From the NCBI GenBank assembly GCA_036011265.1, contig DASCNB010000073.1:1-5975 (forward strand): 5,975 nt of DNA. The letters are read 5' to 3'. The notes under the pieces were generated by a model, which saw only the letters and a list, made by a program, of their open reading frames with translations, made no database searches and was not told the origin of the DNA. This stretch comes from CAJXCL01 sp036011265 (GTDB lineage: Bacteria > Nitrospinota > Nitrospinia > CAJXCL01). How positions within the stretch are numbered: position 1 is the first letter of the stretch; each line of letters starts with the position of its first letter. Position numbers and translations under genes: made by a program. Positions 1-5,805 of this stretch are shown piece by piece.

Positions 1-659
1 GCGTTGCTTGAACCTATATTTGGAAACAAAAATCCGCTGGCACGTTTTGTCTTCAACGGAATGACTCCATAGGGAAGATAAAAGAATGGGGTGTTTTTGA
101 TCCAGAACGAAGGGTTTTTTAGAATGGCGTATTCTTCGAGAGTCAAATCGGCATAGTCGCATTTAAAAATCCATGCCGGGTTATCCCCGAAACAAGTTGT
201 CAGGCTCCCGTTATAAATTTTATAATGATCTTCACCTTCTTTTTTAATTCTCTCTCCCGTAAAAAAATATTCAGAATCAAAATGACCTTCTGCATTAAAA
301 ATTTCGCCTTTTTTTGAGTTCATGTTAAAAAAAGCTTTATCCCCTGTAATATTACTCGTTTTATCTTCTATTAAGACATGGCCGGAAGCCGCTCCTTTTC
401 CGGTTTTTGAATTTACCTTGATTTTATCGGCTTCAACATGCATGTCTTTGTGGTAAACATTCACATTTCCTTTTCCAATAACCATATCCTTTTCGTCTGT
501 CATCTCTAATTGATCAGCAGTAACTTCTATCGGTTCTTGAGCGAATCCCGGATGAGAAAACAAAAGCCCTAAGGAGGAGAATGTAAATAAACAAATTGTA
601 ATTTTAAATATTTTGACTGGTAATTTCAAAAAAAGCATCTTGGAAATTAAACCTAACAT
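1..659 (-). CDS. lptD: LPS-assembly outer-membrane protein LptD, N-terminal part (runs off left edge)
   Basis: LptD (OstA/Imp) is the outer-membrane barrel that, with the lipoprotein LptE, inserts lipopolysaccharide into the outer leaflet. The visible 219 codons give a signal peptide (basic start, hydrophobic core about residues 20-35, likely cut after GFA at residue 40). An OstA/LptA-like periplasmic domain follows (about 43-150: IEVTADQLEM, GNVNVYHKDMHVEADKI). Next comes the conserved junction to the barrel: GSLTTC (Cys156), PFFYLPYGVIP and KRASGFLFPNIG (about 205-216). The barrel itself lies outside the window. The family is usually 700-900 residues, so roughly a quarter is present. Start: ATG at 659 is the first in-frame start after an upstream stop. 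An ATG seven codons later (638) also leaves an intact signal peptide, and neither has a strong ribosome site. The gene is divergent from ispF across about 570 bases. Family assignment is secure; the exact start is not. Confidence 0.93.
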   Translation of the reverse strand, partial: MLGLISKMLFLKLPVKIFKITICLFTFSSLGLLFSHPGFAQEPIEVTADQLEMTDEKDMVIGKGNVNVYHKDMHVEADKIKVNSKTGKGAASGHVLIEDKTSNITGDKAFFNMNSKKGEIFNAEGHFDSEYFFTGERIKKEGEDHYKIYNGSLTTCFGDNPAWIFKCDYADLTLEEYAILKNPSFWIKNTPFFYLPYGVIPLKTKRASGFLFPNIGSSN

Positions 660-691
660 TTTGTTAAAACTTTAATCCTATTTAAGATAGA

Positions 692-861
692 GCGGCAAAG
701 CCGCAAACAAAAATCTTTCTAAAAAAAAATAAGGTTTTGCATAATTATAATTGTAATGAAAGTGTTTAGCGAACGCATTCCCCGTTAGTTGTGGCGGGGT
801 TAGAGCGAACTTAAAAAAAATTATACCCTTCACTGAAGATTCCTTGTCACTTGCCGCAGGG
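692..861. repeat. Cluster of hairpins, probable decayed dispersed repeat
   Basis: Four stem-loops sit within 170 bases of otherwise AT-rich DNA. They are GCGGC-aaa-GCCGC at 692-704, CCCCGTTA-gttg-TGGCGGGG at 780-799, CTTC-act-GAAG at 828-838, and an imperfect eight-base stem at 842-861 (CCTTGTCA against CCGCAGGG). The second and fourth stems contain T-G pairs when read on the plus strand, which are tolerated as G-U pairs in plus-strand RNA. The minus strand across 869-840 starts TTGAAACTCCCTGCGGC, which resembles hairpin-rich intergenic repeats I recall from deltaproteobacterial genomes. That resemblance is from memory. No transposase or terminal duplication is visible, so a chance cluster or a small structured RNA remains possible. 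Confidence 0.45.
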
Positions 862-988
862 AGTTTCAATAATTTTCTACTATTAATAAGTTATCGGACA
901 AAACAGTAGTTTTCTAAACATCAGATTTTAAATACATTAAGGAATCGATAATAAAAAATATTTAACAGTAAATCAAATTTTTTAAGCA

Positions 989-1014
989 ATTCTTCGAAGA
1001 ATACTCAATAGTAT
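989..1014. repeat. 14-bp perfect palindrome fused to a small hairpin
   Basis: ATTCTTCGAAGAAT (989-1002) is a perfect inverted repeat with no spacer. It overlaps the start of a second inverted repeat, ATACT-caat-AGTAT (1001-1014). A spacerless palindrome of this length in AT-rich DNA suits a dimeric DNA-binding protein. It lies 25 bases before the candidate promoter at 1039-1067. No regulator can be named from the sequence. Confidence 0.4.
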
Positions 1015-1038
1015 CCTTAAAAGCGGAAGAGAATTTCA

Positions 1039-1067
1039 TTGTCATTGCTATAATTCCATTGCATAAT
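1039..1067 (+). promoter_or_regulatory. Candidate sigma-70-type promoter for ispF
   Basis: TTGTCA (1039-1044) and CATAAT (1062-1067) each differ from the consensus hexamers at one base and are 17 bases apart. Transcription would start near 1074, giving a leader of about 158 bases before ispF. A weaker alternative, TTGTGC (1184-1189) with CATTAT (1208-1213) at 18-base spacing, would give a leader of about 12 bases. AT-rich DNA yields such matches by chance, so this is only moderately supported. Confidence 0.35.
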
Positions 1068-1231
1068 GCGTAAAATATATACGATTTTCCAGGACTTCGC
1101 TCGGAAAGAGTGAGCTGCAGCAACTCAGAATAAGTAAATTTGAAACCCGATATTTGAATTTTCACGTCTACAACTTTGATGCGTTGTGCATTTCATGGCT
1201 GAGCCATCATTATTAGGAATAAAGATAAAAA

Positions 1232-1711
1232 ATGCGGGTTAAAGTAGGAATAGGTCAAGACAGCCACCGTTTAGCGGGAGACGACACTGACAGGCCTCTA
1301 ATTATAGGTGGGGTTGAAATTCCCTCTGAATTGTCATTGCAGGGCAATAGTGACGCTGATCTTGTCCTCCATGCACTTTGTAATGCAATATCTGGTATCA
1401 GCGGCGAAATAATAATTGGGCCTTATGCTGATAAAATGTGTCGTGAACAGGGGATAACTGATAGTGCTTTATATGTTAAAGAAGCCCTGAAAACCTTAAA
1501 AAACTACAAAATTTCGCATGTGTCAATAGTGATAGAATGTCTTGTGCCTAAAATAGTTCCTCACATTGATCAAATGCGAGCTCGAATAGCTGAAATTCTT
1601 AATATAAAGACTGATGATGTAGGAATTACGGCTACAAGCGGCGAAGGCCTTACCTCATTCGGGCAGGGAAAAGGTATCCAGGTTTTCGTATCGGTTACTG
1701 CTATGGGGTAA
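1232..1711 (+). CDS. ispF: 2-C-methyl-D-erythritol 2,4-cyclodiphosphate synthase (IspF), divergent form
   Basis: IspF cyclises CDP-methylerythritol 2-phosphate to methylerythritol cyclodiphosphate, releasing CMP, in the non-mevalonate isoprenoid pathway; it is a cytosolic zinc-dependent trimer. The 159-residue length is normal for the family. Visible signatures are GIGQDSHR (Asp10 and His12, the first two metal ligands), IIGGVEIP, the GNSDADLVLHAL segment with the third metal ligand His47, PKIVPHIDQMR, and a C-terminal ATSGEGLTSFGQGKGI that aligns without gaps to the usual ATTTEKLGFTGRGEGI. Differences stand out: the GDIGxxFPD loop is GEIIIGPYAD (58-67), the Asp four residues after the metal His is Asn51, and the Thr-Thr and Lys of the final motif are Ser-Gly and Gly. 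The metal site is intact, but the nucleotide and substrate loops are altered, so activity on the usual substrate is likely but not certain. Start: ATG with AGGA 13 bases upstream, which is distant. No ispD is adjacent; the gene stands alone and converges on the next gene with 53 bases between. Confidence 0.85.
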   Translation: MRVKVGIGQDSHRLAGDDTDRPLIIGGVEIPSELSLQGNSDADLVLHALCNAISGISGEIIIGPYADKMCREQGITDSALYVKEALKTLKNYKISHVSIVIECLVPKIVPHIDQMRARIAEILNIKTDDVGITATSGEGLTSFGQGKGIQVFVSVTAMG

Positions 1712-1764
1712 AGATTTCAGGCCAAGATAATTTAGTAAAGATAGCAGAAAAAAACAACCGAGAA

Positions 1765-3963
1765 TTAAGAACCTGCTTTTTCCTCTGATCCCCGGCCCCT
1801 AGCCTCTGAAATCTTCTTTATCAACTTTCTTAACAAAACTGCTTTTTGTTGTTCAGCGTTAATCTCGAGTGATTTTTTAAAATGAAAAGCTGCCTGAGAG
1901 GTGTTATCCATATGTTGTAAATAAACGAGTCCAAGATTGTTATGAACATTAAAATTATTTGGGTCAGACTTTAAAACTTTCCGGTACATCTCCACAGCTC
2001 TGCTAAAATTTTTCTTCATAACAAAAATATTTGCTATGGCGATTTTCGCCGTCAGATAATTGCTGTCCAGTTCAACTGTGCGAGAATAATATTTGAACGC
2101 TTTATCTAAATTTCCTGTTTTAATAAAAATATTTCCAATTGCAAAGTAAATTTTAGGAAAGGAGGGTTTAAACTTCCGGCAAATAAAATACGTGTCTAAA
2201 GCTTTCTTATGCTGTCCCTTTTTGTCATAAACATTCGCGAGATTAAAACAGGCTTCAAAGAAACCTTCCCCAAATAATTTTTCCTGTAGTTTAAAAGCCG
2301 CTGAATATTCTTCAATCGCATCATTGAGCATTCCCTTTAATTCATAAACCTTCCCGAGGTTGTAGTGTCCTATAGGGTAGTCGGGTTTGTATTTTAATGC
2401 TAATTTAAGATTTTTTATTGCCGGATCAAACTGCCCGAGCCTGCCATAGATTTTTCCGAGGTTATTATAAGACTTATACCCGGTCGGAGAAATAGCAATT
2501 GCTTTTTTTAAGGATTCAATCGCTTTTGTATAGCTTTTTTGATCACCATAGGCAAGGCCTTCTTTATCATAAGCTTCTGCAAGATTATTTAATGGTCTTG
2601 AGAGCTGTGGGGATTTCTCAGCCGCGTCAGACCACAGACTTTTTTCGTCCTTCCAGACAAAGTTACGTTTAACTGTTAAAATGGAAAATACTATAATTGG
2701 AAGGAAAACAAAAAGAATGAAATAGGTGAGTTGCTTAAAAGGTCTTTTTTTGTGTCTGATAATGAACTGGTTTAGATATAATGGAATTGTTAAGGTAAAT
2801 CCTGCTAATGGAAGGTACAGGCGGTGTTCTGTTACCGTATCAAGCAATGGAAAAATGCTGGAGGTAGGGAGCAGAGTAATAAAAAACCAAAATATTCCAA
2901 ATGCAATGAGACGGTTCTTTTTATAAAAATATATTCCGGTGAAAAGACATAAAACAATGATGCCTAAAGATAAAGCCACTCCAAAATCTGTTATTCCATT
3001 GGCAAGAGGAAAAGCAGGATCAATGTTCTGGTTAACAGGGAAGAAAATCATTTTAATATAATAAAAAACGATTACTTTGAATTCCGTTAGTAAGTAAATC
3101 GAACTGCTAATAATGTCTCTTGTAAAAGCAGCTACAAAATACAGTTTACGTTGGATTGGTTCAAGTAATTTAGAGAAAATACCGCTATCTGTAGAACCAA
3201 TTTTTTCAAGATTTAGATATTTACTTAGAAATATTAAAATTAATGGACCCGTTATGACAATAGCTTGGAGAATAATTCCTACAAATTTGTTCTCAAAAAA
3301 ATGTTTTAAAAAAATTGTTTTTAACGGAGTGAAAAACAAATAGAAAATTATAAACATAACAGGAGCGGTTAATATAATCGCTTTTGAGCCGAAACCCGCT
3401 GTCAAGAAAGCAATTGACAAAATATAAAATAACATCTTATATGGCAGGATTTGCCTGACACCTTTAATAAAAAACAAAAAAGAAGCCATGTAAAAACAAA
3501 CAGCAAGAGATGTAGTCCGTCCAGTGATATAAGTAACCGCCTGTATATTCATAGGATGGACAGCAAACAGTAATGCGGATATTAATGGAATATTTAGTTT
3601 GCTTTTATTTATGCATTCTGATTTTAAAATTTTGTTAAATAGAAGAACTTCTTTTGTAAATAAAAAAATTAGCAAACAGGTTATTATGTGAACAGTCAGG
3701 TTTACAACATGAAAACCGAATACGTTAAATCCATTAAGGAAATGATTTAAGCGTAAGGTAGCAAGGACAATCGTTCGATTTGAAAGATTGGAAAGAGTAC
3801 CGCTAACCGAAAAAGGTTGCTGAGTATATTCTTTGAATTCTTCGTTATGAAGAATATATCTGAAGTCATCAAAGTGGAAACTATTCTCAAAGGTATTAAA
3901 ATAAGAAAGGAATGCAATAGAAAGGATAATCAAGACAGAGCAAATATTTCGACCATTTGTCAT
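1765..3963 (-). CDS. TMTC-like multi-pass membrane protein with C-terminal TPR repeats
   Basis: The 732-residue protein has two halves. Residues 1 to about 430 hold roughly 11-12 hydrophobic segments in a GT-C glycosyltransferase-like arrangement. An acidic FHFDDF (Asp32-Asp33) follows the first helix, where GT-C enzymes keep catalytic acids. RLNHFLNGFNVFGFHVVNL (71-89), AVHPMNIQAVTYITGRT (134-150) and the EHRLYLPLAGF signature (379-389) match the eukaryotic TMTC (DUF1736) family and its bacterial relatives. Residues about 453-704 form seven TPR-like repeats (for example NNLGKIYGRLGQFDPAIKNL at 500-519). TMTC proteins are O-mannosyltransferases in animals; the bacterial acceptor is unknown, so activity is inferred. 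By GT-C topology the TPR half should face the periplasm. The last residues (719-728) are encoded by a GC-rich repeat. The ATG at 3963 opens straight into the first membrane helix; a GGAG lies 17 bases upstream, so the ribosome site is weak. A strong promoter precedes it. No terminator is clear in the 53-base convergent gap. Confidence 0.83.
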   Translation of the reverse strand: MTNGRNICSVLIILSIAFLSYFNTFENSFHFDDFRYILHNEEFKEYTQQPFSVSGTLSNLSNRTIVLATLRLNHFLNGFNVFGFHVVNLTVHIITCLLIFLFTKEVLLFNKILKSECINKSKLNIPLISALLFAVHPMNIQAVTYITGRTTSLAVCFYMASFLFFIKGVRQILPYKMLFYILSIAFLTAGFGSKAIILTAPVMFIIFYLFFTPLKTIFLKHFFENKFVGIILQAIVITGPLILIFLSKYLNLEKIGSTDSGIFSKLLEPIQRKLYFVAAFTRDIISSSIYLLTEFKVIVFYYIKMIFFPVNQNIDPAFPLANGITDFGVALSLGIIVLCLFTGIYFYKKNRLIAFGIFWFFITLLPTSSIFPLLDTVTEHRLYLPLAGFTLTIPLYLNQFIIRHKKRPFKQLTYFILFVFLPIIVFSILTVKRNFVWKDEKSLWSDAAEKSPQLSRPLNNLAEAYDKEGLAYGDQKSYTKAIESLKKAIAISPTGYKSYNNLGKIYGRLGQFDPAIKNLKLALKYKPDYPIGHYNLGKVYELKGMLNDAIEEYSAAFKLQEKLFGEGFFEACFNLANVYDKKGQHKKALDTYFICRKFKPSFPKIYFAIGNIFIKTGNLDKAFKYYSRTVELDSNYLTAKIAIANIFVMKKNFSRAVEMYRKVLKSDPNNFNVHNNLGLVYLQHMDNTSQAAFHFKKSLEINAEQQKAVLLRKLIKKISEARGRGSEEKAGS
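1782..1809 (-). repeat. GC-rich repeat copy inside the 3' end of the TMTC-like gene
   Basis: On the minus strand this reads as two copies of TCAGAGG (1809-1803 and 1788-1782) flanking CTAGGGGCCGGGGA. The core AGGGGCC-GGGGATC recurs almost unchanged at 5684-5697 on the plus strand, at the end of dctQ. It encodes the tail SEARGRGSEE, which is unlike the TPR repeats before it. It is much richer in G and C than its surroundings, which suggests insertion of a short mobile or simple repeat. Confidence 0.5.
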
Positions 3964-4017
3964 TAGACAACTAAAGCAAACTCCAAGGAGCCAAGAGGGT
4001 ACTGCTCGAAAAATTGT

Positions 4018-4046
4018 AGTATAAGCTTTTGCAATAAAGAGGTCAA
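4018..4046 (-). promoter_or_regulatory. Sigma-70-type promoter for the TMTC-like gene
   Basis: Read on the minus strand, TTGACC (4046-4041) and TATACT (4023-4018) are separated by exactly 17 bases. Each box is close to consensus. Transcription should start near 4011, leaving a leader of about 48 bases before the ATG at 3963. The -35 box lies nine bases from the -35 box of the divergent dctP promoter. Confidence 0.68.
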
Positions 4047-4055
4047 ATCATTTTT

Positions 4056-4084
4056 TTGACATCATAAACCGGAAAATCTATTAT
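4056..4084 (+). promoter_or_regulatory. Strong sigma-70-type promoter for the TRAP operon
   Basis: TTGACA (4056-4061) is a perfect -35 box and TATTAT (4079-4084) has one mismatch in the -10 box, with the optimal 17-base spacing. Transcription should start near 4091, only about 11 bases before the dctP ATG. That short leader would still include GAG at 4091-4093 as a minimal ribosome site. It also excludes the in-frame TTG at 4087 as the start, since it lies upstream of the predicted transcript. Confidence 0.72.
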
Positions 4085-4101
4085 TTTTGCGAGTGCTTAA
4101 C

Positions 4102-5124
4102 ATGAACATTAAAATAAAAATTGTTTCGTTTTTTATTGCTACTTTTTTTATAACCGGTTTTGCTCAGGGAAAAGATGGAAGCGAGCAAACTCATACTATC
4201 AAATTTGCCACTCTTGCGCCTGAAGGGTCTACCTGGATGAATGTTATGAGAGAGCTGGATAAGGAAATTCGAGAAAAGAGCAATAATCGCATGAAACTCA
4301 AAATTTATGCCGGCGGTGTCTCAGGGGATGAAAAAGATGTTATCAGAAAAATAAGGATAGGACAGCTTCATGCCGGTGGCTTTTCCGGTGTGGGAATGGG
4401 CCAAATACTGCCGGAAGTTAGGGTTCTGGACCTCCCTTTCCTGTTTAATAACCGGAAAGAAATTGACCATATTTATAATACTTATTTTGAATATTTCTCA
4501 AACCTCTTTCATCAAAAAGGATATACCCTGCTTGGTTGGGTAGAAGTGGGCCCGGTTCACATATTTTCCAATAAACCCATTACTACGATAAAGGACATGG
4601 CTGGGATAAAAATGTGGATGTGGGAAGGAGACCTATTGGCTAACGAAATGATTAAGGCATTAGGTCTCTCACCGTACCCTTTGTCTGTTACAGATGTGTT
4701 GATTTCTCTGCAAACAGGACTTATTGATACTGTTTATGGTTCTCCATTGGCCGCTATTTCTCTGCAATGGTTTACAAAAATAAAATATATCAGCATGTAC
4801 CCTCTCGGCAATGCTTCGGGAGCGGTTTTGCTTTCCAACAAATTCTTTAATAAACTGCCTGCTGACTTCAAATCACTCCTGATGAATTTATCCAAAAAGC
4901 ATTTTTCCCGTTTAATAGCCTTAACGCGAAAAGATAATGATAAGTCTATTAAAGTCATGGAAGAAGCAGGTATCACCCTGGTAAAAGAACCGGAAGGAAT
5001 AGACCTAAAAGCATTTTCAAAAGCAGGGAAAATAGTAAGAGAGAATCTTGTAGAGAAGCTCTACTCAAGAGATCTTTTAGAAAAAATTATTTCATCTTTG
5101 AATTCTTTTAGAATCAAGAAATAG
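4102..5124 (+). CDS. dctP: TRAP transporter substrate-binding protein, DctP family
   Basis: This is the periplasmic receptor of a tripartite ATP-independent (TRAP) uptake system; it hands ligand to the DctQ-DctM membrane unit encoded next. The 340-residue length is typical. A signal peptide covers about residues 1-21 (MNIKIK, hydrophobic core, ITGFA). The mature protein opens with the family strand IKFATLAPEGSTWM (33-46), followed by LKIYAGGVSGDEKDVIRKIRIGQLHAGG (66-93), ILPEVRVLDLPFLF (102-115) and the ligand-site region GIKMWMWEGD (168-177) with LISLQTGLIDTVYGSP (200-215). In most DctP proteins the fifth residue of the GxKxR-type motif is an Arg that clamps the ligand carboxylate; here it is Trp172. 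A non-carboxylate, possibly hydrophobic, ligand is therefore inferred, as proposed for TRAP receptors that work with a TatT-type TPR partner. Start: ATG 4102 is preferred because it lies just past the promoter, with GAG eight bases before it. Confidence 0.9.
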   Translation: MNIKIKIVSFFIATFFITGFAQGKDGSEQTHTIKFATLAPEGSTWMNVMRELDKEIREKSNNRMKLKIYAGGVSGDEKDVIRKIRIGQLHAGGFSGVGMGQILPEVRVLDLPFLFNNRKEIDHIYNTYFEYFSNLFHQKGYTLLGWVEVGPVHIFSNKPITTIKDMAGIKMWMWEGDLLANEMIKALGLSPYPLSVTDVLISLQTGLIDTVYGSPLAAISLQWFTKIKYISMYPLGNASGAVLLSNKFFNKLPADFKSLLMNLSKKHFSRLIALTRKDNDKSIKVMEEAGITLVKEPEGIDLKAFSKAGKIVRENLVEKLYSRDLLEKIISSLNSFRIKK

Positions 5125-5134
5125 CAGCTAACGA

Positions 5135-5176
5135 TTTAGAATTTGTAATTTGCAATCTAAAATTTGAAATTATAAA
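5135..5176. repeat. AT-rich 21-bp imperfect tandem repeat between dctP and dctQ
   Basis: Two adjacent 21-base units (5135-5155 and 5156-5176) match at about 15 positions and share the core AATTTG-AAATT pattern. The unit ends TTTAGA (5135-5140) and TCTAAA (5156-5161) are also inverted copies. The repeat fills most of the 60-base gap between dctP and dctQ, leaving no recognisable ribosome site for dctQ. Similar AATTTG-type strings are, from memory, common between genes in deltaproteobacterial genomes. Confidence 0.5.
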
Positions 5177-5184
5177 TTAAACCC

Positions 5185-5724
5185 ATGCGTCGGCCATTCA
5201 ATCTCATCCAATTGACTCTCCAGTTTGACTCCTGTTTAGCCAGAATTGAAGAATTTCTTCTGATTTTGATCCTTTCCTTCATGGTTTTTTTTTCTTTCCT
5301 CCAGGTTATTTTTAGAAACATATTTTCCGAAGGAATCCCAGGGGCAGACATTTTTCTGCGACATCTGGTTCTATGGATAGCCTTTATTGGAGCTGCTTTA
5401 ACAACTCGGTATGAAAAGCACATAAGTATAGACATTTTATCCCGTTTTTTTAACAATAAATTAAATGCTTTTCGAAAAATTTTAATTAACGTGATTTCCG
5501 GCTCAATTTGTTGCTATTTGACGCGGGCATCATGGGTATTCATGATAGATGAAAAAATGTCTGGTAGTGAATTATTCTCAGGTATTCCCACATGGTATTT
5601 TCTTATCGTGCTACCGTTTGCATTTACTATCATTACTTTTCGCTTTTATCTCAAAACGGTTTCAGGAGTACTGGAACTGTTGCAGGGGCCAGGGATCCGG
5701 GACCATGGATCAGAAAAGATTTAA
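5185..5724 (+). CDS. dctQ: TRAP transporter small membrane subunit, DctQ family
   Basis: DctQ is the small four-helix subunit that packs against the DctM permease in TRAP transporters. The 179-residue protein has hydrophobic segments at about 23-45, 59-76, 97-115 and 133-157. It carries the family hallmark RHLVLWIAFIGAALTTR (59-75) followed by KHISIDILSRF (78-88), and an FLQVIFRNIFSEGI segment (38-51) typical of the first helix and loop. The start at ATG 5185 gives the usual short amphipathic N-terminus (LARIEEFLL), but no ribosome site is visible, so translation may be coupled to dctP or weak. It lies 60 bases after dctP in the same operon. The tail from residue 167 (QGPGIRDHGSEKI) is encoded by a GC-rich repeat and looks like an add-on. 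The stop TAA at 5722-5724 is in the same frame as dctM. Confidence 0.88.
   Translation: MRRPFNLIQLTLQFDSCLARIEEFLLILILSFMVFFSFLQVIFRNIFSEGIPGADIFLRHLVLWIAFIGAALTTRYEKHISIDILSRFFNNKLNAFRKILINVISGSICCYLTRASWVFMIDEKMSGSELFSGIPTWYFLIVLPFAFTIITFRFYLKTVSGVLELLQGPGIRDHGSEKI
5684..5718 (+). repeat. GC-rich repeat copy inside the 3' end of dctQ
   Basis: AGGGGCCAGGGATC (5684-5697) matches the minus-strand core AGGGGCCGGGGATC within 1800-1785 at 13 of 14 bases. It is followed by a partial second copy, GGGACCATGGATCAG (5699-5713). Both occurrences lie in the last codons of a gene and both read in the direction of that gene. The copy encodes the DctQ tail from residue 167 to about 178. Confidence 0.48.
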
Positions 5725-5805
5725 TGGTTTGTTTCTGACCATCCCGCCATGAACCCCGAACGCTTTATTAGTGTCGTCGAAGTTTTCGGTAAAAGAGAAA
5801 TTAAA

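Larger units (their letters stand above)
660..1231. other. Gene-poor divergent region between lptD and ispF
   Basis: About 570 AT-rich bases with no convincing gene. Two short minus-strand open stretches (869 to 678 and 1165 to 962) begin only at TTG and GTG, lack ribosome sites and resemble no protein I know. The left half holds the hairpin cluster listed separately. The right half holds a perfect 14-bp palindrome, a candidate plus-strand promoter and, at 1195-1207, a short palindrome ATGGCT-G-AGCCAT lying 24 bases before the ispF start. Possible lptD promoters on the minus strand (a perfect TATAAT at 825-820, or TTGTTT plus TCTTAA nearer the gene) are too weak to call. Confidence 0.6.

Noticed and set aside
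765..810. Possible integron attC-like site (inverted TTAG/CTAA-type cores near 785-810)
   Set aside because: The core sites do not fit GTTRRRY or RYYYAAC, and no integrase or cassette is present.
678..869. Minus-strand open stretch of 63 codons beginning MKLPAAS
   Set aside because: It starts only at TTG and is made almost entirely of the hairpin cluster. It looks like a translated repeat, not a gene.
962..1165. Minus-strand open stretch of 67 codons
   Set aside because: It starts only at GTG, has no ribosome site, matches no family I know and overlaps a plausible plus-strand promoter. Its ALCNGI segment resembles ALCNAI of IspF, but the match is short and looks like chance.
1712..1764. Bidirectional terminator between ispF and the TMTC-like gene
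   Set aside because: There is a run of seven A on the plus strand (1748-1754) but no convincing stem beside it.
4042..4060. Inverted repeat GTCAAA-N7-TTTGAC as a regulator operator
   Set aside because: It is fully explained by the two back-to-back -35 boxes; a separate operator is not needed, though not excluded.
4087..4101. TTG at 4087 as the dctP start
   Set aside because: It lies immediately after the -10 box and before the predicted transcript start, and it only adds five residues to an already complete signal peptide.
5749..5805. ATG at 5749 as the dctM start
   Set aside because: It has no ribosome site and would put 19 polar residues before the first helix, whereas ATG 5806 has AGAGA upstream and matches the usual DctM beginning.
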